From the NCBI RefSeq assembly GCF_003426815.1, contig NZ_QKYK01000026.1, positions 1-64,000 of the forward strand: 64,000 bases of DNA. Reading direction: 5' to 3'. The notes beneath the pieces were generated by a model. The model was not told the origin of the DNA. It searched no databases and saw nothing but the letters and a program-made list of their open reading frames with translations. Origin of the DNA: Desertimonas flava (GTDB lineage Bacteria > Actinomycetota > Acidimicrobiia > Acidimicrobiales > Ilumatobacteraceae). A program made the translations under genes and the position numbers. Positions 9,717 to 18,026 of the stretch are shown in pieces; position 1 is the stretch's first letter, and each line of letters starts with the position of its first letter.

Positions 9717-10205
9717 TCAGCCGAGGGCCGGCGTGCCGTGGAAGGCGCCGGGGTCGGTGGGGGCGGGGATGTCGGGCACCCGCCACGCCGTGACCTCCGA
9801 GATCGCCTCGGCGACACCGCGCCAGGCGACCGGGTCCCAGCCCTCCGCCGCGGCCGGCACCGTGCAGTCGACGCGGATGAACACGAAGGCGGGGAGGGTC
9901 TCGAGGCCGAGGGCCTTGACGGCGAGCCGGTCGGGGTCGCTGAACACGAGGAACTCGTCGGCAAGGGGGCCGACGAACGCCCTGGTGTCGTCCTCGTCGG
10001 CCGTCACCAGGAAGTTCACCCTGGCGTCCGAGCCCCGGAGGGCGTCGAGGATGCGCCGGGCCGTGGGCAGCACCCACGACGACTCGTTGGTGTACGGGTC
10101 GAGGACCACCGTCGCCAGGTGGAAGGTGGTGAGCCACTCCGACAAGGGGCGCGCCTCGGCGCCGAGTCGGGTCAGTACGAGATCAGGCCGGGGGTCCGTC
10201 GCCAC
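9717..10205 (-). CDS. Thioredoxin-fold protein lacking a CXXC motif
   Basis: Hypothetical protein of 162 residues. The pattern SEWLTTFHLATVVLDPYTNES, then FLVFSDPDRLAVKALGLETLPAFVFIRVD, resembles a thioredoxin fold with the cis-proline loop at LPAF. No redox CXXC pair is present, so oxidoreductase activity is unlikely. GTG 10205 is chosen because TACCGT ends 8 bases upstream; a TTG at 10223 would place the promoter inside the gene. It is the first gene of the leftward operon (this gene, aldo/keto reductase, GNAT, hrpB) and is divergent from the IF-2B-like gene. Confidence 0.6.
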   Translation of the reverse strand: MATDPRPDLVLTRLGAEARPLSEWLTTFHLATVVLDPYTNESSWVLPTARRILDALRGSDARVNFLVTADEDDTRAFVGPLADEFLVFSDPDRLAVKALGLETLPAFVFIRVDCTVPAAAEGWDPVAWRGVAEAISEVTAWRVPDIPAPTDPGAFHGTPALG

Positions 10206-10213
10206 GAGGCGAG

Positions 10214-10219
10214 ACGGTA
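10214..10219 (-). promoter_or_regulatory. -10 hexamer TACCGT, leftward operon
   Basis: On the minus strand TACCGT ends 8 bases before GTG 10205. It pairs with the rightward -10 at 10267, giving a compact divergent promoter region of about 75 bases. Confidence 0.45.
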
Positions 10220-10266
10220 GCAAGCCGGCGGCCCCCGTCCCCAGTTACCTGTCGATGAATCCCGGG

Positions 10267-10272
10267 TACCGT
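10267..10272 (+). promoter_or_regulatory. -10 hexamer TACCGT, leaderless start
   Basis: TACCGT ends 7 bases before GTG 10280, with only a C/G run between and no ribosome-binding site. Confidence 0.45.
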
Positions 10273-10279
10273 TGCCCGG

Positions 10280-11089
10280 GTGCACCCGATGGAGCGGCTC
10301 CGATACGTCGCTCGGGCCGGGAGTGGCGACACGGCGCTCATCGTCGGCGAGACGGTCGAGGCGATCGCCCGCCTGCGACCCGGGCCGGCCGAGCTGGTCA
10401 CGCTGTGCCGGCAACTCGTGCAGCGCAACCCCACGTGTGGGCCGCTCTGGTGGCTCGGTTCCCGCCTGCTCAGCGGCGATGTGGAGGATCTCTGGGACCT
10501 CGTCGACGAGGTCGACGAGGATCCGACGGCCGACCATCTCGTCGATGCCGTGCCCGACGGGTCGCGCGTGCTGACGATCGGCTGCCCCGACATCGCCAGC
10601 CGGGCCCTGGCCCGGCGTGGCGACATCGAGGTCCTCGCCGTGGATGCCGGGGCCGGGGCCGCGGCGTTCATGCGAGCGCTCGATCGGGCCGACGTCCCCG
10701 TGAGATCGGTCGACGTCACCGCCCTCCCCTCGGCCGCGGCCCGCGCCGACCTGGTGGTCGTCGAGGTCGCGGCCTGTTCGACGGCGGTGGGCCTGGCCGC
10801 CGTCGGCAACGCCCTGCTCTCCGTCGTTGCCGCGGCGACCGCTGCGCCACGGGTCGTGGTGACCGGGGTGGGGACACGGCTACCCGACGCCTACGTGGAC
10901 ACGATCGTCGCCCGCTCGATCGACCCCGACGCCCCGTGGTCGGCGGACGTGGAACGCATCGACCTCACGGCATTCGACGCCGACCGCGACCTGGTGGTCG
11001 GGCCCGCCGGAGCCGGCCCGGTCGGCGCCGAGACGCTGCGGCCCGATTGCCCGTTCGTGCCCGAGCTGATCCCCCCGTCGCCCGCCTGA
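10280..11089 (+). CDS. IF-2B / Rossmann-like conserved protein
   Basis: Protein of 269 residues. The middle and end (RVLTIGCPDIASRALARRG, ADLVVVEVAACSTAVGLAAVGNALLSVVAAA, then APRVVVTGVGTRLPDAYVD) follow the layout of eIF-2B and ribose-1,5-bisphosphate isomerase-type proteins. Several signature residues are missing. The assignment to that superfamily is weak and no activity is proposed. Start GTG 10280 (or ATG 10289) lies directly after a TACCGT -10 box. It is convergent with the MocR regulator; only 20 bases separate the stops. Confidence 0.55.
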   Translation: MHPMERLRYVARAGSGDTALIVGETVEAIARLRPGPAELVTLCRQLVQRNPTCGPLWWLGSRLLSGDVEDLWDLVDEVDEDPTADHLVDAVPDGSRVLTIGCPDIASRALARRGDIEVLAVDAGAGAAAFMRALDRADVPVRSVDVTALPSAAARADLVVVEVAACSTAVGLAAVGNALLSVVAAATAAPRVVVTGVGTRLPDAYVDTIVARSIDPDAPWSADVERIDLTAFDADRDLVVGPAGAGPVGAETLRPDCPFVPELIPPSPA

Positions 11090-11109
11090 CCCGGCGTCAG
11101 GTCGCGCGA

Positions 11110-12696
11110 TCAGCGATGGGCGGGGCGACGGTGGGTGCTGTGTTGGCGGGCGGCGGCGGCGACCGCTTCGGCGACCTCGGCCAGGCGGGATCCGCCGTCG
11201 GGACCGTCGTGGGCGAGCAGTCCGACGGTGACGCGGAGGTGGTCGCCGTCGGGCCGCACGAGGAACGGATGACCCGGGGCCACGCCGATCCCGCGCGCGG
11301 CGAGGGCCACCGTGGCGACGCGCTCGTCGTCGACGGGGATCCAGGCGTTGATGCCGTCCTGGCCGGTCATCGGCACGTCGTGGCCGGCGAGCACAGCGGC
11401 GACCGCCCGCCGGCGGTCGGCGTAGGCCGACCGTGCGGCCGCCATCGTGTCGGCCGTCGACGGATCCTGGAGCAGCTCGACGAGCACGGCCTGGAGGATG
11501 CGGCTCGACCAGCCCGGGCCGAGACGTCGCCGGTTGGCGACGGAGTTGACGACCTCACCGGAGCCGCCCACGGCAGCGAGGCGCAGGTCGGGGCCGTGGC
11601 TCTTCGAATAGCTGCGGATGTGGACGGTCTGGGCGGGGAGCCAGCTGCCGACGCTCACCAGCGGCGCCGACGAGATGTCGTTGGCGTGATCGTCCTCGAC
11701 CACGAGCGCCGTGGTGCCGCCGACGATGCCGGCGATCGCCGCCGCCCGCGACGCCGACATGGCGATGCCGGCGGGGTTCTGCGCGCGGGGTTGCAGGATC
11801 ACCGCCGCCGGCGGTGCCGCACCGGGGCGCCCGCTCTCGGCCGTGGCGAAGGCCGCCGCGAGCTGGTCGAGCACGATGCCCTCGTCGTCGACGTCGACAC
11901 CGACGATCTCGCAGCCGAGCTGATCGAGCAGGTCGAGGATCGGCGGGAACGCGGGGTGCTCGACGACGACTCGGTCGCCGAGCCGCAGGGCCACCTGGGC
12001 AACCCGGTCGAGCGCATCGAGGGCCCCGTCGACCACGGTGATCGCCTCGGCGGCGAACGGCCACGTGGCGTCGAGGAGCTCTTCGAGCGCCGGGAGCACG
12101 GGCCGGTCGAGATAGCTGGAGGTGAGGGACTGCCGGCTGACCCGAGCGATGACCGGTCCAAGGTCGGGAAGGAGGTCGGGGTCGGGGGTACCGGTGGAGA
12201 GGTCGATGTCGAAGTGGTCGGCGCCGTCGGCAGCCGCCCCGGTGACCATGCGGTAGCGCCGGGGCGCTTCCGCGCCCCTCGGATGGCGGACGTACGTGCC
12301 GTTGCGGCCCCGGGTCTCGATCACCCCGACGTCGGCCAGGCTGCGCCAGGCCACCGACACGGTCGTGGGGGAGACCCCGAGGCGGCGGGAGAGCTCGCGC
12401 ACGGTCGGCAGCCGCTCACCCACGGCGAGATCGCCGGCGGTGATCATCCGCCCGATCGTCGCCGCGATGCGCCGAGCCGTCCGTGTGCCGTCGTCGCCGG
12501 GGTGGATCGTGTCGCCGTTGCGGAGCGCGCCGGCGCCGGCCTTGGGGCCGGTGCCGTCGAGGTCACGGTGACGGTCGGCGTCGATGGCGGCGGCGATCAG
12601 GGCCGGCAGCCGGGACGGCGACTGGTGTGCCGGGGAGCCGGCGGACGGCGTGCTCGAGGACCTCACCGCCGGCCGAATGTAGCAGCGTGACGACAT
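11110..12696 (-). CDS. MocR-family (GntR-aminotransferase) transcriptional regulator of pyrimidine catabolism
   Basis: Protein of 528 residues. A GntR-type winged helix (GERLPTVRELSRRLGVSPTT, roughly residues 105-165) is fused to a fold-type I aminotransferase domain that binds PLP as effector sensor. The PLP region is RSYSKSHGPDLRLA with the Schiff-base lysine; AQNPAGIAMS and DHANDIS are further fold markers. It is divergent from the beta-ureidopropionase operon. The site TTGTCCGGTAACAA in the shared promoter region recurs before the class III aminotransferase at 35.2 kb, so this protein probably controls both loci. ATG 12696 was taken as start; the first ~80 residues are low-complexity and the start may be further in. 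Confidence 0.85.
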   Translation of the reverse strand: MSSRCYIRPAVRSSSTPSAGSPAHQSPSRLPALIAAAIDADRHRDLDGTGPKAGAGALRNGDTIHPGDDGTRTARRIAATIGRMITAGDLAVGERLPTVRELSRRLGVSPTTVSVAWRSLADVGVIETRGRNGTYVRHPRGAEAPRRYRMVTGAAADGADHFDIDLSTGTPDPDLLPDLGPVIARVSRQSLTSSYLDRPVLPALEELLDATWPFAAEAITVVDGALDALDRVAQVALRLGDRVVVEHPAFPPILDLLDQLGCEIVGVDVDDEGIVLDQLAAAFATAESGRPGAAPPAAVILQPRAQNPAGIAMSASRAAAIAGIVGGTTALVVEDDHANDISSAPLVSVGSWLPAQTVHIRSYSKSHGPDLRLAAVGGSGEVVNSVANRRRLGPGWSSRILQAVLVELLQDPSTADTMAAARSAYADRRRAVAAVLAGHDVPMTGQDGINAWIPVDDERVATVALAARGIGVAPGHPFLVRPDGDHLRVTVGLLAHDGPDGGSRLAEVAEAVAAAARQHSTHRRPAHR

Positions 12697-12705
12697 CGTG
12701 AACTG

Positions 12706-12739
12706 ATTGTCCGGTAACAATCGGCCTATTGTCCCGGAC
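12706..12739 (+). promoter_or_regulatory. Putative MocR operator: palindrome plus direct repeat
   Basis: ATTGTCCGGTAACAAT (12706-12721) is an inverted repeat, and ATTGTCCCGGAC (12728-12739) repeats its left half 22 bp further on, two helical turns away. MocR regulators often bind direct repeats of this kind. The same core stands at 35203-35218. Confidence 0.6.
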
Positions 12740-12812
12740 CTCGCGGTCACATTACGATTCGGCCTCTCACACGCGACTGCCACACCAAGTTCCGTACGGG
12801 GGTCCACCAACC

Positions 12813-13658
12813 ATGGCGAACATCGTGAGAGCTGCCTTGCTCCAGACCGATTGGTCTGGCGACAAGGGCTCGATGATCGACAAGCACGAGGCGGCGGCGC
12901 GAGATGCCGCGGCCCAGGGCGCACAGGTGATGTGCTTCCAGGAGGTCTTCTACAGCCCTTACTTCTGCCAGGTCCAGGACACGAAGTACTACGACTACAC
13001 CGAGCCGATCCCGGACGGACCGACCACCCAGCGCTTCCGCTCGGTCGCCAAGGAGCTCGGCATGGTGATGGTCCTGCCGATGTACGAGTTCGTGCAGGAG
13101 GGCGTGTACTACAACACCGCCGCGGTCATCGATGCCGACGGCACCTACCTCGGCAAGTACCGCAAGCAACACATCCCTCAGGTGAAGGGCTTCTGGGAGA
13201 AGTTCTACTTCAAGCCGGGCAACGGCGGATACCCGGTGTTCGACACCGCCGTCGGCAAGGTCGGCGTGTACATCTGCTACGACCGTCACTTCCCCGAGGG
13301 CTGGCGGGCGCTCGGCCTCAACGGCGCCCACATCGTGTTCAATCCCTCAGCCACCAGCCGCGGGCTGTCGGAGTACATCTGGCGGGTCGAACAGCCGGCG
13401 GCGGCAGTGGCCAACATGTACTACGTCGGGGCGATCAACCGCGTCGGCATCGAGGCCGAGATCGGCGACGACGACTTCTACGGCCAGAGCTACTTCGTCG
13501 ATCCCGAGGGCAAGTTCGTCGGCGACGTCGGCGACGCCTACAAGCCCGACCTCATCGTCCGCGACCTCGACATGGACAAGATCAAAGAGGTGCGAGACCG
13601 CTGGGCGTTCTACCGCGACCGCCGTCCCGACGCCTACGACGAGTTGGTGGAGGCGTGA
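12813..13658 (+). CDS. Beta-ureidopropionase / N-carbamoyl-amino-acid hydrolase (nitrilase superfamily)
   Basis: Hydrolyses N-carbamoyl-beta-alanine to beta-alanine, CO2 and ammonia, the third step of reductive pyrimidine breakdown. It has 281 residues with the nitrilase triad Glu44 (CFQEVF), Lys118 (YRKQHIP) and Cys155 (VYICYDRHFPE). ATG 12813 gives the normal N-terminus ANIVRAALLQTDWSGD. It is the first gene of the operon and has a ~75-base leader after the operator. Dihydropyrimidinase follows after 46 bases. A D-carbamoylase role (hydantoin conversion) is possible but the operon context favours uracil. Confidence 0.88.
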   Translation: MANIVRAALLQTDWSGDKGSMIDKHEAAARDAAAQGAQVMCFQEVFYSPYFCQVQDTKYYDYTEPIPDGPTTQRFRSVAKELGMVMVLPMYEFVQEGVYYNTAAVIDADGTYLGKYRKQHIPQVKGFWEKFYFKPGNGGYPVFDTAVGKVGVYICYDRHFPEGWRALGLNGAHIVFNPSATSRGLSEYIWRVEQPAAAVANMYYVGAINRVGIEAEIGDDDFYGQSYFVDPEGKFVGDVGDAYKPDLIVRDLDMDKIKEVRDRWAFYRDRRPDAYDELVEA

Positions 13659-13704
13659 GCGCAGCGAGCGGGGGCGCAGCTCCCGGGAAAGAGGCCTGAT
13701 CGTC

Positions 13705-15129
13705 ATGGCGAAGCTCCTGATCCAGGGCGGCACCGTGGTGTCGGCCACCGGCCGCACCGTGGCCGACGTGCTCATCGACGGCGAGACGATCGCCGCCGTC
13801 CTCGCCCCCGGCCAGGCCGAGACCCTCGGCCTCGGCGCCGGCAGTGACGTGCGTGTCGTCGACGCCTCCGGCAAGTACGTCGTCCCCGGTGGCGTCGACG
13901 TGCACACGCACATGCAGATGCCCTTCGGCGGCACAGAGGCATCCGACACGTTCGAGACCGGCACCACGGCGGCGGCCTGGGGTGGCATCACCACGATCGT
14001 CGACTTCGCCGTGCAGAACACCGGCGGCAGCGTCCAAGACGCCCTCGCCGACTGGCACACCAAGGCCGACGGCAACTGCGCCATCGACTACGCCTTCCAC
14101 CAGATCATCGGCGGCGTCGACGAGGACTCGCTGAAGGCGATGCGCTACCTCGTCGACAACGAGGGGGTCACCAGCTTCAAGCTGTTCATGGCCTACCCCG
14201 GCGTCCTCTACTCCGACGACGGCCAGATCCTGCGGGCGATGCAGACGGCGAACGAGATCGGCGCGATGGTGATGATGCACGCCGAGAACGGCATCGCCAT
14301 CGACGTTCTCGTCGCCCAGGCGATCGCCCGTGGCGAGACCGATCCGAAGTACCACGCCTTCACCCGCCCCGCCGACCTCGAGGGCGAGGCCACGCACCGG
14401 GCCATCCGCCTCGCCAGGGTGGCCGGCAACGTGCCGTTGTACATCGTGCACATGTCGGCGTCCGAGGCGCTCGAAGAGGTCGCCGCCGCGCAACACGCCG
14501 GCCAGAACGTGTTCGCCGAGACGTGCCCGCAGTACCTCTACCTGTCGATCGAGGATCAGCTCGCCCAGCCCGGCTTCGAAGGGGCCAAGTGGGTGTGCTC
14601 GACGCCGCTGCGCTCCAAGCACGAGCACCACAGCCGTGACCTGTGGAAGGGCCTGCGCATGAACGAGCTCGCCGTCGTGTCCACCGACCACTGCCCGTTC
14701 TGCTTCAAGGAGCAAAAGGAGATGGGCATCGGCAACTTCGCCAAGATCCCCAACGGGATCGGCTCGGTCGAGCACCGCATGGAACTGCTGTACCAGGGCG
14801 TCGTCAACGGTGAGATCTCGCTCGAGCGCTGGGTCGAGACGTGTTCCACCACACCGGCGCGCATGTTCGGCCTGTCGCAGAAGGGCCAGCTGGCACCCGG
14901 GTTCGACGCCGACGTGCTCGTCTGGGATCCCAACGGTCACACCTCCATCGGCTTCGAGAAGAAGCACCACATGAACATGGACCACTCCGCGTGGGAGGGG
15001 TTCGAGGTCGACGGCAAGGTCGACACCGTCATCAGTCGGGGCACGGTGGTCGTCGAGAACGACGCCTACGTCGGCACCAAGGGCCACGGCCGCTTCGTCA
15101 AGCGGGGCCTGTCGGAGTACCTCCGGTGA
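13705..15129 (+). CDS. hydA: Dihydropyrimidinase (hydantoinase)
   Basis: Opens the ring of 5,6-dihydrouracil to N-carbamoyl-beta-alanine. This cytoplasmic zinc amidohydrolase has 474 residues. Metal ligands are His67/His69 in DVHTHMQMP and the carboxylated Lys160 in SFKLFMAYPG, followed by MMHAENG, VHMSASEALE and the late Asp in STDHCPF. The length and the C-terminal sandwich (GQLAPGFDADVLVWDP) are typical. It lies between the enzyme of the next step and the semialdehyde dehydrogenase, which fixes the pathway better than sequence alone. Confidence 0.93.
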   Translation: MAKLLIQGGTVVSATGRTVADVLIDGETIAAVLAPGQAETLGLGAGSDVRVVDASGKYVVPGGVDVHTHMQMPFGGTEASDTFETGTTAAAWGGITTIVDFAVQNTGGSVQDALADWHTKADGNCAIDYAFHQIIGGVDEDSLKAMRYLVDNEGVTSFKLFMAYPGVLYSDDGQILRAMQTANEIGAMVMMHAENGIAIDVLVAQAIARGETDPKYHAFTRPADLEGEATHRAIRLARVAGNVPLYIVHMSASEALEEVAAAQHAGQNVFAETCPQYLYLSIEDQLAQPGFEGAKWVCSTPLRSKHEHHSRDLWKGLRMNELAVVSTDHCPFCFKEQKEMGIGNFAKIPNGIGSVEHRMELLYQGVVNGEISLERWVETCSTTPARMFGLSQKGQLAPGFDADVLVWDPNGHTSIGFEKKHHMNMDHSAWEGFEVDGKVDTVISRGTVVVENDAYVGTKGHGRFVKRGLSEYLR

Positions 15130-15205
15130 CCATCCCGGCACTGATCAATTTCGGCTCGGGCATGTATCACCGGCTCGAGTTCGCGCTCGTGAAAGGAGCA
15201 GAACG

Positions 15206-16690
15206 ATGAATCGCATCTCCCATTGGATCGACGGGAAGGTTGTGGGAGGCACGTCGGGGCGGACCGGCGTCGTCTTCAACCCGGCGACCGGAGAGCAGGC
15301 CGCCAGCGTCGACTTCGCCAGTGTTGCCGAGGTCGACGCTGCGGTCGCCTCCGCCAAGGCGGCGTTCCGGGCCTGGCGGGCGACCAGCCTGTCGAGGCGC
15401 GCCGAGGTCCTGTTCCGGATGCGTGAGCTGGTCGACGCCAACCGCAAGGAGATCGCCTCGCTGCTCACCGCCGAGCACGGCAAGGTGCTGTCCGACGCGA
15501 TGGGCGAGGTGGCCCGCGGTCTCGAGAACATCGAGTTCGCCTGCGGCATCCCGCACCTCTTGAAGGGCGGCTACTCCGAGCAGGCGGGCACTGGTGTCGA
15601 CGTGTACTCCATCCGCCAGCCCTTGGGCGTGGTGGCGGGCATCACGCCGTTCAACTTCCCGGCGATGGTGCCGATGTGGATGTTCGCCAACGCCCTCGCC
15701 TGCGGCAACACGTTCGTGTTGAAGCCGAGTGAGAAGGATCCCTCGGCGTCGTTGTTCATCGCCGAGCTGCTGGCATCGGCCGGGCTGCCCCCGGGCTGCT
15801 TCAACGTCGTGCAGGGCGACAAGGAGGCCGTCGATCGCCTGCTGACCCATCCCGACATCGAGGCCGTGTCGTTCGTCGGGTCGACGCCGATCGCCAAGTA
15901 CATCTACGAGACGGGGACGGCGAACGGCAAGCGGGTGCAGGCCCTCGGTGGCGCGAAGAACCACATGCTCGTGCTGCCCGACGCCGACTTGGACATGGCG
16001 GCCGACGCGGCGATCTCAGCCGGGTACGGCGCGGCGGGGGAGCGGTGCATGGCGATCAGCGTCGTGCTCGCCGCCGAATCGATCGCCGACGAGCTGGTCG
16101 CCAAGATCGCCGAGCGGATTCCCCAGGTGAAGGTCGGGCCGGGCAACGAGCCGGGCATCGAGATGGGGCCGCTGATCACCGGCGAGCACCGAGACAAGGT
16201 GAAGGGGTACGTCGACACCGCCGGTGATCATGGCGCAACGGTCGTGGTCGACGGCCGCGAGAACGTGCGCAGCGAGGGCTTCTTCTTGAACCCGACGCTG
16301 CTCGACAACGTCGCGCCGGGAACGCCGGCCTACGACGACGAGATCTTCGGGCCGGTGCTGTCGGTCACCCGTGTGCACGGCTACGAGGACGGCTTGCAGC
16401 TCATCAACGACAACCCGTTCGGCAACGGCACGGCGATCTTCACCCGCGACGGCGGGGCGGTCCGCCAGTTCCAGTTCGACGTCAACGTCGGCATGGTCGG
16501 CGTCAACGTGCCGATCCCCGTGCCGGTCAGCTACTACAGCTTCGGCGGGTGGAAGGCCAGCCTGTTCGGCGACACCCACATGTACGGGCCCGAGGGCATC
16601 AACTTCTACACCCGCGGGAAGGTCGTCACCAGCCGCTGGCCCGACCCGTCGACGAGCACGATCGACCTCGGCTTCCCGGAGACGCGGTAA
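15206..16690 (+). CDS. mmsA: Acylating (methyl)malonate-semialdehyde dehydrogenase
   Basis: NAD- and CoA-dependent aldehyde dehydrogenase of 494 residues. It turns malonate semialdehyde (from beta-alanine) or methylmalonate semialdehyde into acetyl- or propionyl-CoA. Catalytic Cys281 lies in GERCMAISV, with ITPFNFPAMVP and NPFGNGTAIFTRDGG as family marks. GERC and the final FGGWKASLFGD and GPEGINFYTR distinguish MmsA from ordinary dehydrogenases. A good ribosome-binding site (AAAGGAG) precedes ATG 15206. In this operon it is the exit of uracil carbon into central metabolism. Confidence 0.92.
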   Translation: MNRISHWIDGKVVGGTSGRTGVVFNPATGEQAASVDFASVAEVDAAVASAKAAFRAWRATSLSRRAEVLFRMRELVDANRKEIASLLTAEHGKVLSDAMGEVARGLENIEFACGIPHLLKGGYSEQAGTGVDVYSIRQPLGVVAGITPFNFPAMVPMWMFANALACGNTFVLKPSEKDPSASLFIAELLASAGLPPGCFNVVQGDKEAVDRLLTHPDIEAVSFVGSTPIAKYIYETGTANGKRVQALGGAKNHMLVLPDADLDMAADAAISAGYGAAGERCMAISVVLAAESIADELVAKIAERIPQVKVGPGNEPGIEMGPLITGEHRDKVKGYVDTAGDHGATVVVDGRENVRSEGFFLNPTLLDNVAPGTPAYDDEIFGPVLSVTRVHGYEDGLQLINDNPFGNGTAIFTRDGGAVRQFQFDVNVGMVGVNVPIPVPVSYYSFGGWKASLFGDTHMYGPEGINFYTRGKVVTSRWPDPSTSTIDLGFPETR

Positions 16691-16701
16691 AGGGCGCTGC
16701 G

Positions 16702-16923
16702 ATGGGGTTCAGCGAGCGAAGCGAGCGTCCCGACGTTCGAGCGGGTAGGCGCCCGGAGCGCCAGCGGAGGGTGCCGGCGCGCCGGCCTGCGTGGCCGGGG
16801 AACGCATGGATAATGGGGTTCAGCGAGCGAAGCGAGCGTCCCGACGTTCGAGCGGGTAGGCGCCCGGAGCGCCAGCGGAGGGCGCCGGCGCGCCGGCCTG
16901 CGTGGCCGGGGAACGCATGGATA
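16702..16923. repeat. Two-copy 111-bp direct repeat of the SD-bearing intergenic element
   Basis: Units 16702-16812 and 16813-16923 differ at one base. Each contains an approximately 100-bp element starting GTTCAGCGAGCGAAGCGAGC and ending GGGGAACGCA. In the second unit the final A is the first base of the LLM oxidoreductase start codon, so GGGG serves as its ribosome-binding site. Unit 1 ends in the same ATGGATA. Another copy lies at 51983-52083 and a shortened one at 56166-56198. Confidence 0.85.
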
Positions 16924-17969
16924 TAGGCGTCGTGCTGCAGACGACGCCGCCGTCGGCGCGCGTCGTCGATCTGGCCCGGCGGGCCGAGACGTACGGGTTC
17001 AGTCACGTCTGGACGTTCGACAGCCACATCCTGTGGCAGGAGCCGTACGTCATCTACAGCCAGATCCTCGCCGCCACGCGCAACGTCGTCGTCGGGCCGA
17101 TGGTCACCAACCCGGCCACCCGTGACTGGACGGTCACGGCGAGCCACTACGCCACGCTCAACGAGATGTTCGGGAACCGCACCGTGTGCGGCATCGGCCG
17201 CGGCGACTCGGCGGTGCGGGTCACCAACGGCAGGCCGACCACCATCCAGACGCTGCGGGAGTCGATCCACGTGATCCGCGAGCTGGCCAACGGCCGGTCG
17301 GTCGAGTACCGCGGGTCCACCATCACGTTCCCGTGGGCGTCGAAGAGCCGGCTGCCGGTGTGGGTGGCCGGCTACGGCCCCAAGGCCCTGGCCCTCGCCG
17401 GGGAGGTGGGCGACGGGTTCATCCTCCAGCTCGCCGACCCCGACATCACCTCCTGGACGATCGCCGCCGTGCGCAAGGCCGCCGAGGGCGCCGGCCGGAA
17501 CCCCGACGACGTGACGATCTGCGTCGCCGCCCCGGCCTACGTCACGGCGCCGGGCAGCGCGGCCGAGCTCGACCACGCTCGGAACCAGTGCCGCTGGTTC
17601 GGCGGCATGGTCGGCAATCACGTGGCCGACATCGTGGCCCGCTACGGCCGTGCTGGTGATGATGGGGCGGGAGGCGCCGAGATCCCCCGGGCCCTCACCG
17701 ACTACATCGCCGGGCGTGAGGGCTACGACTACAACCAGCACGGGCAGGCCGGCAACACGCACGCCGACTTCGTGCCCGACGAGATCGTCGACCGCTTCTG
17801 CCTCCTCGGCCCCGTGGAGGAGCAGGTCCGCCGGCTCGGCGAGCTGCGCGATCTCGGCGTCGACCAGTTCGCCGTCTACCTCCAGCACGACGCCAAAGAG
17901 CCCACGCTGCAGGCCTACGGCGAACACGTCCTGCCGGCCATCGCCGAGACGGCACTCGCCAAGCAGTGA
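16917..17969 (+). CDS. LLM-class F420-type oxidoreductase of the pyrimidine operon
   Basis: Luciferase-like flavin/F420 TIM-barrel protein of 350 residues. It begins MDIGVVLQTTPPSARVVDLA and contains YGFSHVWTFDSH, VVVGPMVTNPATR and CGIGRGDSAVR. LPVWVAGYGPKALALAGEVGDG is the signature shared with F420-dependent Mer-like enzymes. I recall a family of this type repeatedly found next to dihydropyrimidinases, but cannot verify it here. In this operon the missing step is uracil to dihydrouracil, so a reductase role is a reasonable guess. A RutA-like oxygenase is less likely, because its product would bypass the hydantoinase. The start codon is supplied by the upstream repeat. Confidence 0.8.
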   Translation: MDIGVVLQTTPPSARVVDLARRAETYGFSHVWTFDSHILWQEPYVIYSQILAATRNVVVGPMVTNPATRDWTVTASHYATLNEMFGNRTVCGIGRGDSAVRVTNGRPTTIQTLRESIHVIRELANGRSVEYRGSTITFPWASKSRLPVWVAGYGPKALALAGEVGDGFILQLADPDITSWTIAAVRKAAEGAGRNPDDVTICVAAPAYVTAPGSAAELDHARNQCRWFGGMVGNHVADIVARYGRAGDDGAGGAEIPRALTDYIAGREGYDYNQHGQAGNTHADFVPDEIVDRFCLLGPVEEQVRRLGELRDLGVDQFAVYLQHDAKEPTLQAYGEHVLPAIAETALAKQ

Positions 17970-18026
17970 CCGTCACCACGACCGCGGGAAACGTCGCAGC
18001 CCAGCGATCCGTGGGAGAATCGGCCC

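Noticed and set aside
13657-13700. Another copy of the GCGAGCG element between ureidopropionase and dihydropyrimidinase
   Set aside because: Only a short GAGCGCAGCGAGCG resemblance. The characteristic GGGGAACGCA end is missing and the next start has different upstream sequence.
16702-16923. Short open frame through the tandem repeats (begins MGFSERSERPDV, repeated twice)
   Set aside because: The same DNA element is read in a different frame at 51983, so the peptide is not conserved. The LLM start inside unit 2 is better supported.
16917-17969. RutA-type pyrimidine oxygenase
   Set aside because: The sequence lacks RutA-like motifs I can recall. Oxygenative ring opening would also make the neighbouring dihydropyrimidinase pointless.
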